Positions 11,578 through 21,846 of a DNA stretch of 64,000 nt are shown piece after piece (the stretch's first letter is position 1; each line of letters begins with the position of its first letter). Source of the DNA: Toxotes chatareus. Its lineage: Eukaryota > Chordata > Actinopteri > Toxotidae. Position numbers and translations under genes: made by a program. A model generated the notes under the pieces. It ran no database searches. It saw only the letters and a list, made by a program, of their open reading frames with translations, and was not told where the DNA came from. Location of the stretch: contig JAFBJY010001404.1 of NCBI GenBank assembly GCA_016801885.1, positions 32,501 through 96,500 on the forward strand. The letters run 5' to 3'.

Positions 11578-11796
11578 GATTGTGGCAAAAAAACAACAAA
11601 AAAAAAAAAAAACCCCAAAAAACTACTCCCCGACAGTCCAAGGACGCATGGGAGCGACAAAATTACTACTTTGATAACACAAAATAAACGATCACTAAGA
11701 TAAAAAAAAAAAAAAAAAAAAAGTGTCTCCGTCTCTGTCTCCTGTGTCTCACTCGAAACTCTCGCTCTCTGTCTCTTCCGTACCACCTGACTCTCA

Positions 11797-11829
11797 ATCG
11801 GGCGTGCTCAGGGTGGTATGGCCGTAAGC
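11797..11829 (-). pseudogene. 5S rRNA gene, 5' part, split by retrotransposon
   Basis: RNA nucleotides 1-33, directly abutting the element 5' end. It partners with 5984-6079. The spacer continues to 12091 with a TATA-like box near 11855. Confidence 0.9.
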
Positions 11830-12091
11830 AACTGCAAGCCCTGTAAACAGACTCTTTATACATGCTAAAACGCCACGAACAACTCCAATGTTGAATAGGG
11901 ACATTAATCATCTGGATTTCTCCACAAATCCGAGCACAAGAAGCCATGAAAAATGAGCTTTTCCACCAAACAGGAATTTTCTGACTACTCATCATCTGAT
12001 AAAGTTTCTAACTATCTTTGATTACTTACAAGTCCATTTTTATCCAACACCGGCTCAGACACACAGTAATCTAGGGATGGCGTTTTGCTTC
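11830..12091 (-). repeat. 5S spacer remnant, end of array 1
   Basis: Typical 5S spacer up to 'gttttgcttc', where the copia LTR begins. It shows some features of the array 3 spacer (aaatccgagcac). Confidence 0.9.
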
Positions 12092-12331
12092 TGTTAGCAG
12101 AGTCTATGTACACAGCGTTAAACGTGACAAACACAGCACAGCACAGGTCTTGCATTTGTGAGTGAACCCTCCTATCTGTGGGCACACATCATTTATTGCA
12201 CACAGGTGAGGATTATCCCTCATTAGGGTCACATGACTTCAGTAGCCAACAACTAAAACAATCTCCAATAGGGGGCATAATATCACGTTTACAAAACAAA
12301 ACAAAATGAAATGAGAGCACATCTCTCAACA
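12092..12331 (-). repeat. copia 3' LTR
   Basis: 240 bp with TGTTGAGAG...TGCTAACA termini in the sense orientation. A likely AATAAA polyadenylation signal lies inside. The polypurine tract is immediately upstream. Confidence 0.82.
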
Positions 12332-12343
12332 CCCCCACTTGCT
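12332..12343 (-). promoter_or_regulatory. copia polypurine tract
   Basis: Sense AGCAAGTGGGGG ends exactly at the LTR start TGTTG, the expected place for plus-strand priming. Confidence 0.75.
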
Positions 12344-12393
12344 CATATTTTACAAAATTCATATATGTAAACAAAAATTGGCTTTCACACTGT

Positions 12394-12950
12394 TCATACA
12401 CCAAAAATATAAGTTTCAAAATGCATTAACTTCAGCTTACTGGCTGATTTAGTTAGAATATCTGCAACCATTTCATTGGTTGGACAGTACTGCAAGTTCA
12501 TCTCATCATTCTTTAACATAGATCTCACAAAATGGTATTTAATGTCCACATGTTTACATCGTTGTCTATGTACAGGATTTTTGCTAATGCTATAGTGCCC
12601 TGGTTGTCTTCATAGATAACACACCTGTATATCTGTCCATCAAAATAGTTCAGCAACTGTTTTAAGTACAGACACTCTTGCATGGTCGAGGCTAAAGCCA
12701 TATATTCAGCCTCACAGGTGGAAAGTGCTACTGTAGGCTGTCTTTTAGTTTTCCATGCAACTAATGGCCCATTGGCATTCAAACTAATGCAGTAACCTGT
12801 TGTGCTCTTTCGATCATTAATATCAGCAGCCCAATTAGCATCGCTATAAGCATGAATTAGATTCTCATCTTTGTGCTTTTTGAAACAAAGTTCTTTGTCT
12901 TGAGTTCCTTTTAAGTATCTTAATACATGCTTCACGGTTGTCCATTGCTC
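12394..12950 (-). pseudogene. copia RNase H domain, pol C-terminus
   Basis: Copia-type RNase H with YSDANWA, DRKSTTGYC, STCEAEYMAL, EDNQGTIALA and the terminal MVADILTK. A single-base loss near 12585 shifts the frame within the AKNP motif, and the true end lies at 12394. The N-terminal side begins EQWTTVKHVLRYLKG at 12950, directly after the LINE insertion. Joined to the segment at 15435-16752 it would form one pol frame. Confidence 0.88.
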
Positions 12951-13298
12951 AGTATCAAATCAAATCAAATCAAATCAGGCTTTATTGTCACTTTGCTGTA
13001 CATACAACTGCAGTGCAGACAAAATGAGACAGCGTTTCCTGGGGTCAGGAGAGTGAAGGTCAACATAGAGTAAATAAAAATAAAAATTAAAATAATAGTA
13101 AAATAGTAATAATAAATACTAAATAAGTACTAAAGAAGTAAGAAATAAAACACCCCCCCACCCACCCAACATATTGCGAGACGCCCGTTGTGCAAAAATT
13201 TGTGATGTCAAGCAGCAACTGTCAATAAAGTGCCAGTGCTGTGCACAGAGTGACCAGTGCCAGGTGAAACACCCATTAAATCTGTCTTTGGTGGTGAT

Positions 13299-14846
13299 TC
13301 AGCTGTTCAGTAGTCTAACAGCTTGTGGTAGGAAGCTGTTAATGAGTCTGGAGGTTCTGCCTTTTATGCTCCGGTATCTTTTGCCCGAAGGTAGCAGTTC
13401 AAAAAATCCGTGGAGGGGGTGTGAGGAGTCCTTAACTATGCGCAGAGCTCTGCTCCTGCAGCGGCTCTGGAAGAGATCTTGGACAGAGGGAAGAGAAACT
13501 CCAATAATCTTCTCTGCCCCCCTGACTATTCTCTGTAAGGCTTTCCTGTCTGCCATACTGCAGCTGGAGTACCAAGTGGACATGCAGTATGTCAGGACGT
13601 TCTCCACCACGGCTCTATAAAAGGTCCTGAGGATGCAGGTGGGGAGAGAGGCTTTTTTCAGCCTCCTCAGGAAGTGCAGTCTCTGCTGGGCCCGCTTTGT
13701 TATCACTGAGGTGTTCTTCTTCCAGCACAGGTCCTGTGAGATCTGCAATCCTAGGAATCTGATGTTCTCTACTCTCTCCACGGGGTGGCCCCTGATGCTG
13801 AGGGGAGCGTGCTCAGGCTGAGTCCGCCGGAAGTCGATGATCATTTCCTTGGTCTTATCCACGTTCAGCACCAGGTTATTCAGTCTACACCAGTCCACCA
13901 AGTGATCTACTTCCTCCCTGTACATTGATTCGTCGTTTGCCCTGATGAGTCCCACCACTGTGGTGTCATCTGCAAACTTTGTGATCAGGTTCCCCTCATT
14001 TCTAGCTGCACAGTCGTGTGTCAGCAGTGTAAACAGCAGTGGACTGAGTACACACCCTTGGGGAGAACCAGTGCTCAGCGTTATGGATTTGGAGATGTTT
14101 TTCCCAACCCGAACAGACTGTGGTCTCTCGGTCAGGAAGTCCTGGATCCAGAGACATGTGGCGGTGTTCAGGCCGAGTAGCAAGAGTTTCTCCACTAGTG
14201 TCTGTGGGATGATGGTGTTAAACGCTGAGCTGAAATCAATGTACAGGATTCTGGCGTAGGTGTTTTTGTGGTCCAAATGAGTGATGACTGAGTGCAGGGT
14301 GGTGGATATTGCGTCCTCTGTGGAACGGTTGGGTCGGTATGCAAACTGGAGGGGGTCGAATGATGCAGGGAGGCTGGCTGTGATGTGTGGTTTGACAAGT
14401 CGTTCAAAGCACTTCATCACAATCGGTGTTAGTGAGACGGGGCGGTAGTCATTCAGGCAGGAGACGACTGGTTTCTTTGCCACCGGTACTATGGTGGATG
14501 TTTTAAAGCAAGTAGGAACGGTGGCCTGACTGAGCGAGATGTTAAAGATGTCAGTCAGGACCTCAGCCAGCTCACCAGCGCAGTCTCTCAGCACACGTCC
14601 CGGGATGTTGTCTGGGCCCGCTGCTTTCCGTGGGTTGACTCTCTTCAGGATCCTCCACGTGTCTGCTACGCTGATGGTGTGAGCTGGCCCAACAAATGGT
14701 AGGGGGTCGGCCCTCCTTCCGGTTGTCGGGTTTGGTTCCTCGAAGCGCCCAAAGAAGTTGTTGAGCCTGTCAGGAAGGGAGGCGTCGTCGTCCTCGACCC
14801 TCTGCCTGGGCTTGTAGTCCGTCAGCGCCTGGACTCCCTGCCACAT
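13299..14846 (-). CDS. LINE A reverse transcriptase, long open segment
   Basis: 515 codons open from 14846 to 13299. It shows the linker motif ARKAAGPD-like (NPRKAAGPDNIPG), RT blocks YRPVSLTP, FAYRPNRST, IDFSSAFNTI, GSPQGCVLSP and the catalytic FADDTTVV. A C-terminal CR1/L2-type tail follows (TKEMIIDFRR, FLGLQIS, LLPSGKRYRS). The product would copy element RNA at a nicked target. The first Met is internal; the real protein begins in the endonuclease region up to 15406, which is frame-shifted. Among the RT genes in this window this is the best-preserved open frame. Confidence 0.88.
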   Translation of the reverse strand: MWQGVQALTDYKPRQRVEDDDASLPDRLNNFFGRFEEPNPTTGRRADPLPFVGPAHTISVADTWRILKRVNPRKAAGPDNIPGRVLRDCAGELAEVLTDIFNISLSQATVPTCFKTSTIVPVAKKPVVSCLNDYRPVSLTPIVMKCFERLVKPHITASLPASFDPLQFAYRPNRSTEDAISTTLHSVITHLDHKNTYARILYIDFSSAFNTIIPQTLVEKLLLLGLNTATCLWIQDFLTERPQSVRVGKNISKSITLSTGSPQGCVLSPLLFTLLTHDCAARNEGNLITKFADDTTVVGLIRANDESMYREEVDHLVDWCRLNNLVLNVDKTKEMIIDFRRTQPEHAPLSIRGHPVERVENIRFLGLQISQDLCWKKNTSVITKRAQQRLHFLRRLKKASLPTCILRTFYRAVVENVLTYCMSTWYSSCSMADRKALQRIVRGAEKIIGVSLPSVQDLFQSRCRSRALRIVKDSSHPLHGFFELLPSGKRYRSIKGRTSRLINSFLPQAVRLLNS

Positions 14847-15406
14847 TCGTCTGGTGTTGCCTGTGTCACAGAGGTGCCGATGGATTTTTTCTCTGCGTAT
14901 GCGTTTTGCAGCCTTGATCCCCTGGAGAGTGCAGTCCTGGCAGAGCGGAGTCCAGGCTTGTCCCCCGCCCTGAAGGCTTTGTCTCTGGCTGACAAAAGTG
15001 AGCGCACTTCAGTTGTCATCCACGGTTTCTGGTTGCCACGTGCCCTGAAGGTCTTGGCTACCGTGACATCCTCTGTTCACTTTGCGATGTAGCAGGTTAC
15101 CGCCTCTGCATATTCCCCGATGTCTACGCAGTCTCCCTGGGAGGCTGCGATCTTAAAGACCTCCCAGTCCGTGTTCCTGAAGCAGTCCTGAAGTGCCGAG
15201 GCTGCACCCTCTGGCCAGATCCGCGTGTGTTTTATCTCTGACCTGCTGCGCTTCAGGAACGGTTTGTATACCGGTACCAGCATGACAGAAAGGTGATCAG
15301 AGCGACCAATGGGGGGTCGGGGGGTCGCTCTGTATGCGTCGGGAGAGTTTGTGTACACCAAGTCCAACATGTTCTCTCCTCTGGTTTTAAAAAACCAGAG
15401 GACCAA
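14822..15406 (-). pseudogene. LINE A endonuclease C-terminus and linker, broken
   Basis: Fragments ENMLDLVYTNSPDAYRA and GRSDHLSVML are the last part of an APE-type endonuclease (SDH motif). A charged linker and VRSLLSARDKAFRAGD, common before the RT in L2/CR1 elements, follow in another frame. Confidence 0.75.
15377..15402. repeat. Perfect 12-bp palindrome, 2-bp loop
   Basis: tcctctggtttt / aaaaccagagga at the 5' end of LINE A. Confidence 0.9.
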
Positions 15407-15410
15407 CTAC

Positions 15411-15452
15411 TTCACTAAACCAACTACTTTAAAAAGTAGTTGGTTTAGTGAA
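15411..15452. repeat. Perfect 19-bp inverted repeat, 4-bp loop
   Basis: The right arm (15434-15452) is genuine copia pol sequence (SQYFTKPTT on the minus strand). The left arm is its inverted copy, filling the LINE 5' junction. Confidence 0.92.
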
Positions 15453-16752
15453 ATACTGAGACAGTTTACTCACTACAAAGCTTAAGTCAGGCCTTGTACA
15501 GGTGGCCAAGTAGATTAAGCTCCCAACTGCCTCTCTGTACTTCCTCACATCATCCATTACTTCAGCATCATCACTGTAGTTGAGTTTTGGTTCACAAGGG
15601 GTAGCTCTGGGCTTACAGTTTAACATGTCGAATCTCTCTAATATTTTCTGCACATATTTACATTGTGACATCTTAACACAATCAGCAGATTGTTGAAAAT
15701 CGATACCCAGAAAATGTGTCAGTTTACCTCGATCTTTCATTTTGAACTTGGACTTCAGCATTTCTTTTACATCTTTCAAGACATTTTCATCACTAGCAGC
15801 AATAATCAAATCATCTACCCATATAATCATGTGCACTTTATCTTGTTCAGTAATCCTGCTATAAACACAATGATCAGCTGGATTTTGTACAAACTGCATT
15901 TCACACAAATAATCATGCAACATTTTATTCCAGTTGCGCCCTGACTGTTTTAGGCCATACAGGGATTTTTCCAGTTTGCACACTAGTTTATCACCGTCTT
16001 TTGATGCAATTTCATAACCTTCAGGTTGTTCAATGTAGATCTCACACTCTATTGGTGCATGTAAATAGGCTGTTTTTACATCCATCTGGTGGACAACTAA
16101 ATTGTCTTGTGCTGCTTTCTGGGCAAATACTCGAATACTGGTCATACTAGCCGTAGGAGAAAAAGTCTCATCATAGTTTACACCTTTCTTTTGACTAAAT
16201 CCTTTGGCTACATATCGCGCTTTGTATTTGTCTGATCCGTCAGTATTCTTTTTCATTGCATAGACCCATTTACCCCCCACTACATCTTTGCCCTCTGGAA
16301 GAGTGGTTAAGGTAAAAGTTACATTATCATTTAATGATTGCATTTCTTCATCCATAGCATCAACTGACCTTATTGCTTCTGTATACGTTTGGGGAACATT
16401 ACACAGGAGTCTGTAACAATAGTCAATGTTAGTAATATCCTCCTCAAAACCACAAGCATGATCACCATAGTAATCAGGTCTTTTTCTCTCTCTGTCAGGA
16501 TAACGTCTCTCAGCAGGTTTGTGTTCTTCATTTCTAACTTTCCCTTCATTTTCTATTTTCACAGTTTCAGGGTTATGTTCATCTATCTCATTCTTTGTGA
16601 ACACTTCTTGATTTTCAGCCGTTTGTGGGCTACTTGATGGGATTTTTACTTTTCTTTCCTTTTCTTTCCTTTTGAATCTCATAATTATCTTCCTCTGCAT
16701 CAAGTACTTCTGCAGCTTAGTGCGGTCCATACACTGGACCGCACTAAGCTGC
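15435..16752 (-). pseudogene. copia reverse transcriptase
   Basis: RT region typical of Ty1/copia: GGKWVYAMKKN, KARYVAKGFSQ, GVNYDETFSPTAS, VHQMDVKTAYLHA, LYGLKQSGRNW and the catalytic IIWVDDLIIA (W instead of the usual Y before VDD). It then runs TRPDLSFVVSKLSQYF up to the LINE A insertion. The upstream part is a lysine/glutamate-rich spacer. The frame is open for about 440 codons. Integrase joins upstream but is separated by a LINE fragment and a frame shift. Confidence 0.9.
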
Positions 16753-16753
16753 A
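16711..16753. repeat. Perfect 18-bp inverted repeat, 7-bp loop
   Basis: Arms tgcagcttagtgcggtcc and ggaccgcactaagctgca, loop atacact. It lies at the border between copia pol and the LINE 3' fragment. Confidence 0.92.
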
Positions 16754-16808
16754 CTTTATTACTTTACTTTACTTACTTTACTTACTTTGTGTTTATATTT
16801 TCATAAGT

Positions 16809-16848
<40 letters not shown>

Positions 16849-16958
16849 TATTTATGTTATTACTCATTCACGTGTGCCTTTAAGCCGAGATTCTCTGAAA
16901 AATTTCGTTATGCTCGCATAATGACAATAAAGACTCTTGAATCTTGAATCTTGAATCT
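16754..16958 (+). mobile_element. LINE 3'-end fragment with tandem tail
   Basis: About 200 bp on the plus strand, containing a long T-run (16810-16845), 'gacaataaag' and a terminal run of ttgaatc repeats. This is the 3' end form of L2/CR1-type LINEs. It interrupts the copia pol between integrase and RT. Confidence 0.7.
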
Positions 16959-16965
16959 TCTTCAT

Positions 16966-17498
16966 TCTTTCTAAATACAAACTCTACAAGTCTGTGTTTT
17001 TGTACTTTCCTGGTGTTGGGATAATACACCATATAGGCTGGACTATTCTTGTCATAGCCGACAAAAATGCCTCTCTCACATCTAGAGTCCAACTTTCCTT
17101 TATGTTGCTTGTAAGCATAACACACTTGCCCAAATTTCTGCATTCTAGCAATATTTGGCTGTCTGCCTGTTAACATGTAGTAAGGTGTCTGTTTAGTGTG
17201 GTTATTAAAACATCTATTCCTCACCACAGCAGCTGTTTGAACAGCATAGGTCCACAACATCTTTGGCAGCTTACTCTCTATGAGCATACACCTGGCCATC
17301 TCAAATAGAGTCCTCCAGTTGCGTTCTGCTGTACCATTTTGGTGTGGAGAGTATGGAGCAGACGTTTCATGCCTAATACCCTTCTTGCACATTAATGCTT
17401 GGTACTCTCTACATGTGTACTCTGTGCCATTGTCAGATCTCATGCACTTTATTTTGCCATAAGGAGCTACATCCGCAATAAACCTTTCAGTAGCTTGT
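16966..17498 (-). pseudogene. copia integrase, C-terminal half
   Basis: Carries the second D and the E of the DDE triad: MRSDNGTEYT and SPHQNGTAERNWRTL. The copia-specific region RCERGIFVGYDKNSPAY and LVEFVFRKNEE follow. The N-terminal half is at 19738-20088, separated by LINE B. Confidence 0.88.
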
Positions 17499-19737
17499 AA
17501 GGATTCAAAGGATTCAAAGGCTTTTTTATTGTCAATTCACCATATGTCAGACATACAGGGGAATCGAAATGTTGTTTCTTCTCTCAACAATGTGCATTTT
17601 ACAATATAAATAAACAATTTAAATAAAACCAGCTAAATAAACAAACTTTCACTACAATATAAATATATAGTAAAGAAATATATGGAAAACAAATATATAT
17701 ATATATATATATGTATACATATAAATATGAATATGAAAATTGCAGATTGCTGAATAGTGCAAATGGTTATGTGCAAATGGTTAGTTGGCCAAAAGATTGT
17801 CTTAGTTACAGAGTCCAGGTGGCAGGGGGGTGGGGGTGGGGGTCAGCAGAGTTGGAGTCCAGGGGCGGGGGGCAGGGGGGAGGTAGTGTACAGAGTTCAG
17901 TGTCCTGACAGCCTGGTGGATGAAGCTGTTGGACAGTCTTGTGGAGCGGGCCGGAGGCATCGGAACCGTCTCCCTGAAGGCAGGAGGCTGAAGTGGGGGT
18001 GTGAGGGGTGTGAGTTGTCTTTCACAATGTTGATGGCTCTATGGGTGATGTGTGTGTTATAAATGTCTGTGAGGGGCAACAGAGGGACACCGATGATCTT
18101 GCTGGCTGCATTCACTATGCGTTGCAGTGTCTTTCGGCAGGAGGCAGTGCAGCCTCTGTACCACACAGTGATGCAGCCAGTGATGATGCTCTCAATGGTG
18201 CCCCTGTAGAAAGAGCACATGATGGGAGGTGGGACATGGGCTCTTCTCAGTTTATGGAGGAAGTAGAGGCGTTTTTGAGCTTTCTTGGCCAGCTGTGTTG
18301 TGTTTATTGTCCAGGAGAAGTCCTCAGAAATGTGCACCCCCAGGAACTTGGTGCTTTTCACCCTCTCCACTGCAGCGCCGTCGATGGTCAGTGGGGATGC
18401 TGTGAAGGCCTTCTCCTGAAGTCGATAACCATCTCTTTGGTCTTTCCCACGTTGAGGAAGAGATTGTTATCTTTGCACCACTGGACCAGTTGGCTCACCT
18501 CAGTCCTGTAGTTTGCCTCATCCTGGTTGGTGATGAGGCCCACCACGGTCGTGTCATCCGCAAACTTGATGATGTGGTTGGTGTTGTGGCTGGGTACGCA
18601 GTCGTGAGTCAGCAGGGTGAAGAGTAGCGGGCTGAGTACACAACCTTGTGGAGCCCCTGTGCTCAGCATGATGGTCCTGGAGGTTTTGCTGCCAGCCCTT
18701 ACCTTTTGTGGTCTCTCTGATAAAAAGTCCAGCACCCAGTTACACAGAGAGGTCTTGACTCCCAGGCATCCCAATTTGTGTGTTAGCTGCTGGGGGATGA
18801 TTGTATTAAATGCTGAGCTAAAATCTAGAAACAGCATTCGCACATAAGAGTCTTTGGAGTCAAGGTGGGTGAGGGCTGGGTGGAGTGCGGCTACGATGGC
18901 ATCCTCAGTAGACCTGTTGGTCCTGTATGCAAACTGAAACGGGTCATGGGTTGGGGGGAGGACGGATTTGATGGTCTGCATAACCAGCCGCTCAAGCACT
19001 TCATTATGATGGGTGTCAGTGCTACGGGCGGTAGTCATTGTGGCTGGACGGGTGTGGTTTCTTTGGTACCGGTATTATTGTGGTGGCCTTGAAACACTTG
19101 GGGACGACCGCTTGGCTCAGGGAGATGTTAAAATGTCAGTTAAGACATCCTTGAGCTCCTCAGCACAGTCCTTTAGGACCCGACCAGGTATGTTGTCCGG
19201 TCCAGCTGCCTTGCGTGGGTTGATCCTAGAAAGGACCTTCCTCACACTGGCTGAAGATAAGGACACAGCCTGCTCGTCCGGAGGAGGTGATGATTTCTGT
19301 GCTGGTGTGGTGTTCTGTGTCTCAAAGCGCCCAAAGAAGTCGTTGAGGCTGTTCAGCAGTGAGATGTCACTGTCACAGGTTTGTGGGGGGGTTGTAGTCA
19401 GTGAGGGTTCGAATGCCTCTCCACAGGCTTTGTGTGTCCCTGGTGTTACTGAAGTGGCTGGTTATTTTCTTGCTGTATTGTTGTTTTGCTACTTTGATTC
19501 CACGGGACAGGTTGGCTCTGGCTGTTGCTAGCCCTGCAGCGTCCCCAGCCCTGAAGGCTGAGTCCCGAGCCCTCAGGAGCCTGTGGACCTCGCCTGTCAA
19601 CCATGGTTTCTGGTTAGCTCGGATGGTAATGGTTTTTCTGTGGGTGACATCGTCAATGCACTTTGTGATGTATGCAGTGACAGCATCAGTGTATTCTTCA
19701 ATGTCTGTGTGGTTATTGTTTGTAGCAGCAACGTCAC
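17499..19737 (-). mobile_element. L2/CR1-type LINE B, 5'-truncated, inserted in copia integrase
   Basis: The 3' tail is at 17499 (ggattcaaag repeats after an AATAAA-like motif). It splits the copia codons between KSDT and LQATERF. Same orientation as the copia and LINE A, but a different subfamily (different tail and about half-matching protein). Confidence 0.88.
17897..19600 (-). pseudogene. LINE B reverse transcriptase, broken
   Basis: Pieces in three frames: the linker VHRLLRARDSAFRAGD (19600-19373), the RT core FAYRTNRST, LDFSSAFNTI, GAPQGCVLSP and FADDTTVVGL (19038-18388), and the C-terminal STKFLGVHIS, LLPSGRRFRCL (18370-17897). Frameshifts lie near 18400 and 19040-19130, where 'ggcggtagtc' interrupts the RT start. 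Confidence 0.85.
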
Positions 19738-20088
19738 GGTGTCACTTTTTTTTTCAAAAATATACAAAAACTGCACTAGAATAGTCATCTGTAAAAGATA
19801 GTGCATACTTGTGACCATCTCTGGACACTGGATCAATAGGACCGGCTAAGTCTGTGTGTACCATATCCAGAGGTCCTTTAGCTCTCAAATCTGGCTCTCT
19901 GTTCCTAGTTTCAGTAAACTTCCCTGAGTGCATACTTCACAACGTGAACGTTTGTTACCTTCATTCTTAATGTCCATTCCAACTACAACATTTCTTAACT
20001 TCATTATATCTGCATAATTGCAATGTCCTAAAATTTCATGCCAACTCTGCAAATCAAGGCTTTTCTTACATTGGTCATTTACAGTCAT
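19738..20088 (-). pseudogene. copia GAG-pre-integrase and integrase N-terminal half
   Basis: HHCC-type zinc region (WHEILGHCN ... CEVCTQG) followed by the first catalytic D (VHTDLAGPI) and SFTDDYSSAVFVYF. A frameshift near 19750, in an A/T-run, then leads into LINE B. Confidence 0.85.
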
Positions 20089-21084
20089 TTTCTTACGTGT
20101 GCAGATAATAAAGCTTGTTTGTATGCGTGTATGGGAAATTTAGTACCGTCTCTATGAATCAGATTATTTTTCTTTTCACTGAAGATCACAGTGGCTCCAT
20201 TGGAAGTGGCAGCTTTCACAGAAAAGATATCCTGGGGTGCGTAGGGATGTATAAAGGCGCTCCTGAGTGTTGTTCGATAGCTCCTTCCTCCGCTGTCGAT
20301 CAGCCACACCTCCGCATCACCTCTGCGCTTGGCGACTCCATTGCACCTGGAACCATCAGCCAACTCCACGCAGTGCGTCCCGGCTTGGAAACTGTTGTCA
20401 AACTTCTTGAACTTCGTGATGTCCGTGATGATGTTGCTCCGGCATCCACCATCAGACCTTTCCTCTTAACATCTGGCCCCGGCATCACTGCGTCACTTAT
20501 CCGGAATGCGTACTCCTTGGCCTCAGTGCCCTCAGCTGCTTTCCGTGCTCTGTCTCGCTGCTTGTTTCGCCTGCAGTTTGCATTGTTGTGCGTGTTGCTT
20601 TTACATTGATAGCACCACTGTTTGCGTGAGCAAGATCTGGCTATGTGGCCACTGGTACCGCATTTAAAACATACAACGTCCATATTATCACTGCCCTTTG
20701 CTCTGGCGGGTGCACGCTTTGTGCCAAATTGTGCTGTTGCCTTCATAACATTGTCCTCAGATGCAGTTGCACGCATGTTCTCTACATCTTCATAACTCCG
20801 CAGCTTTGTCTTGAACTCAGAAAAAGTCATTTTATCTTCACTCTGGGAAACATGAATGGCAAACGGTTTAAATGTCTCTGGCAACCCTTTTAAAACCATT
20901 GCTATTAAGAGTCCGTCACTGAGAGTTTCACCTGCGTTTCTCAATGCCGTAATCGCAGTCTCTGCTCTGATGACATATTCAGTGACATTCTCGATGGGTG
21001 ATTTTTGTAGTGAGGTCAACTCGGTGTACAGGTTTATAACCCTGGGCTTTCCTTTACCGGCATAGTACTCACGGAGAATCCTCA
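20085..21084 (-). pseudogene. copia gag C-terminal part and protease
   Basis: Gag region with a UBN2/Retrotran_gag-like stretch (VINLYTELTSLQ, LKGLPETFKPF, MTFSEFKTKLRSYED). Two zinc knuckles follow (CFKCGTSGHIARSC and CYQCKSNTHNNANC), then the protease active site as VDAGATS, with A where S or T is usual. A frameshift near 20340 leads to the protease C-terminal part ELADGSRCNG, SVKAATSNG. The gag N-terminus is cut off at 21084 by the gypsy LTR. Confidence 0.85.
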
Positions 21085-21516
21085 GTAAGGGACCAAGGAC
21101 CAAGCTTGCAAGCACGAGGAACACAGGTGAATTTCTTCAAAAAGAGGGTTTTTTATTTACCCAAAAAAATACAAAGAAAGATTTTAACCAAGATATGATA
21201 AACTTGGATCCATAAAAGAGGTCAACCTAACAGAACTATACTGAAAAAATATATAAACTCAAGTAACTGAACAGACCAACTGAACAGAAACAAAGACAAA
21301 CAGACCTACACACTGAACAACAGAGGACACATATATAATGGTTGATCAGGCCATTATCCTAACAAAAAGGGGGATTTACAAACAACAAACACGGCAACAA
21401 ACTTAACAACAGAAAACAAAACCAGACAATCAGCCTGTCAGTAAAGAATATCTTTAACTACTAACTAAACAATCTAAATCAATGACTAACAGTCTAAAGA
21501 AATAATTAACTATACA
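21085..21516 (-). repeat. Gmr1-type 3' LTR
   Basis: 432 bp. Sense start TGTATAG at 21516; the sense end is GGTCCCTTAC, the final A of CTTACA being lost at the copia junction. It has a short duplication (ggaccaaggacc) absent from the other LTR and is otherwise nearly identical to 26471-26893. Confidence 0.85.
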
Positions 21517-21545
21517 AACTAAATCCCTAATTCCCCCCATGATGT
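21517..21545 (-). promoter_or_regulatory. Gmr1-type polypurine tract region
   Basis: Sense CATGGGGGGAATTAGGGA lies just before the LTR start TGTATAG. Confidence 0.6.
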
Positions 21546-21846
21546 GGCACCCCCTTGGTCCAGCCCAATTTGGCCGCTCCCTCCATATAATGGCTGCACT
21601 TCTGGGGGCAGCTCCTTTTGGACCCAGCCTCACAGGACACCACTCTGCAACACCAGCGGCACCAGCAGCAACAGCACTCTCTGCACCGGTAACTCAAACA
21701 AACCAAAATTATGAACCATTTAAACAAAGAAAAGAGTTGACTGTACAAAAGTTAACTAAATGTGCGCGCTACAAATAGAACCAATTGTACTGTCAAAAAA
21801 AGGATAAATAAAGTGTGTGTATTATGTCAAACAAATCTCATATGTT

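Larger units (their letters stand above)
6080..11796 (-). mobile_element. 5S rDNA-specific non-LTR retrotransposon (Mutsu type), copy 1
   Basis: Full-length element of about 5.7 kb, sense to the 5S gene it splits. The 5' end is at 11796, with a short 5' UTR containing two T-runs. ORF1 and ORF2 follow, and an A-rich 3' end lies at 6080. The flanking 5S halves overlap by about 11 bp (RNA 23-33), a target-site duplication with one mismatch. Family knowledge: Mutsu elements (Tx1 group, L1 superfamily) are known to insert in 5S rRNA genes of fish. Order, domains and target all agree. Coding capacity is lost through several frameshifts and a stop. A second copy lies at 51049-56785. Confidence 0.9.
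12955..15434 (-). mobile_element. L2/CR1-type LINE A, 5'-truncated, inserted in copia pol
   Basis: Inserted between the copia codons for KPTT and EQW, with a shared 'agta' at both edges. The 3' end (12955) has an AATAAA-like motif followed by a tandem tail of tcaaa repeats. The 5' side ends in partial endonuclease sequence. It is followed by about 30 bp of inverted copia-derived filler (15403-15434). Confidence 0.9.
12092..21084 (-). mobile_element. Ty1/copia LTR retrotransposon, 5'-truncated and nested
   Basis: Runs from its 3' LTR at the left to a broken gag at the right. The order gag, protease, integrase, RT, RNase H is the copia order. Insertions inside it are a LINE (12955-15434), a plus-strand LINE 3' piece (about 16754-16958) and a second LINE (17499-19737). 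The gag start and 5' LTR are missing because a gypsy LTR abuts at 21085. It landed in a 5S spacer. Internal frameshifts make it a fossil. Confidence 0.9.

Noticed and set aside
21527..21748. Cys-rich small open frame before the gypsy LTR
   Set aside because: In the second copy (26896-27123) the C-terminal half is read in another frame after small indels, so the protein is not conserved.
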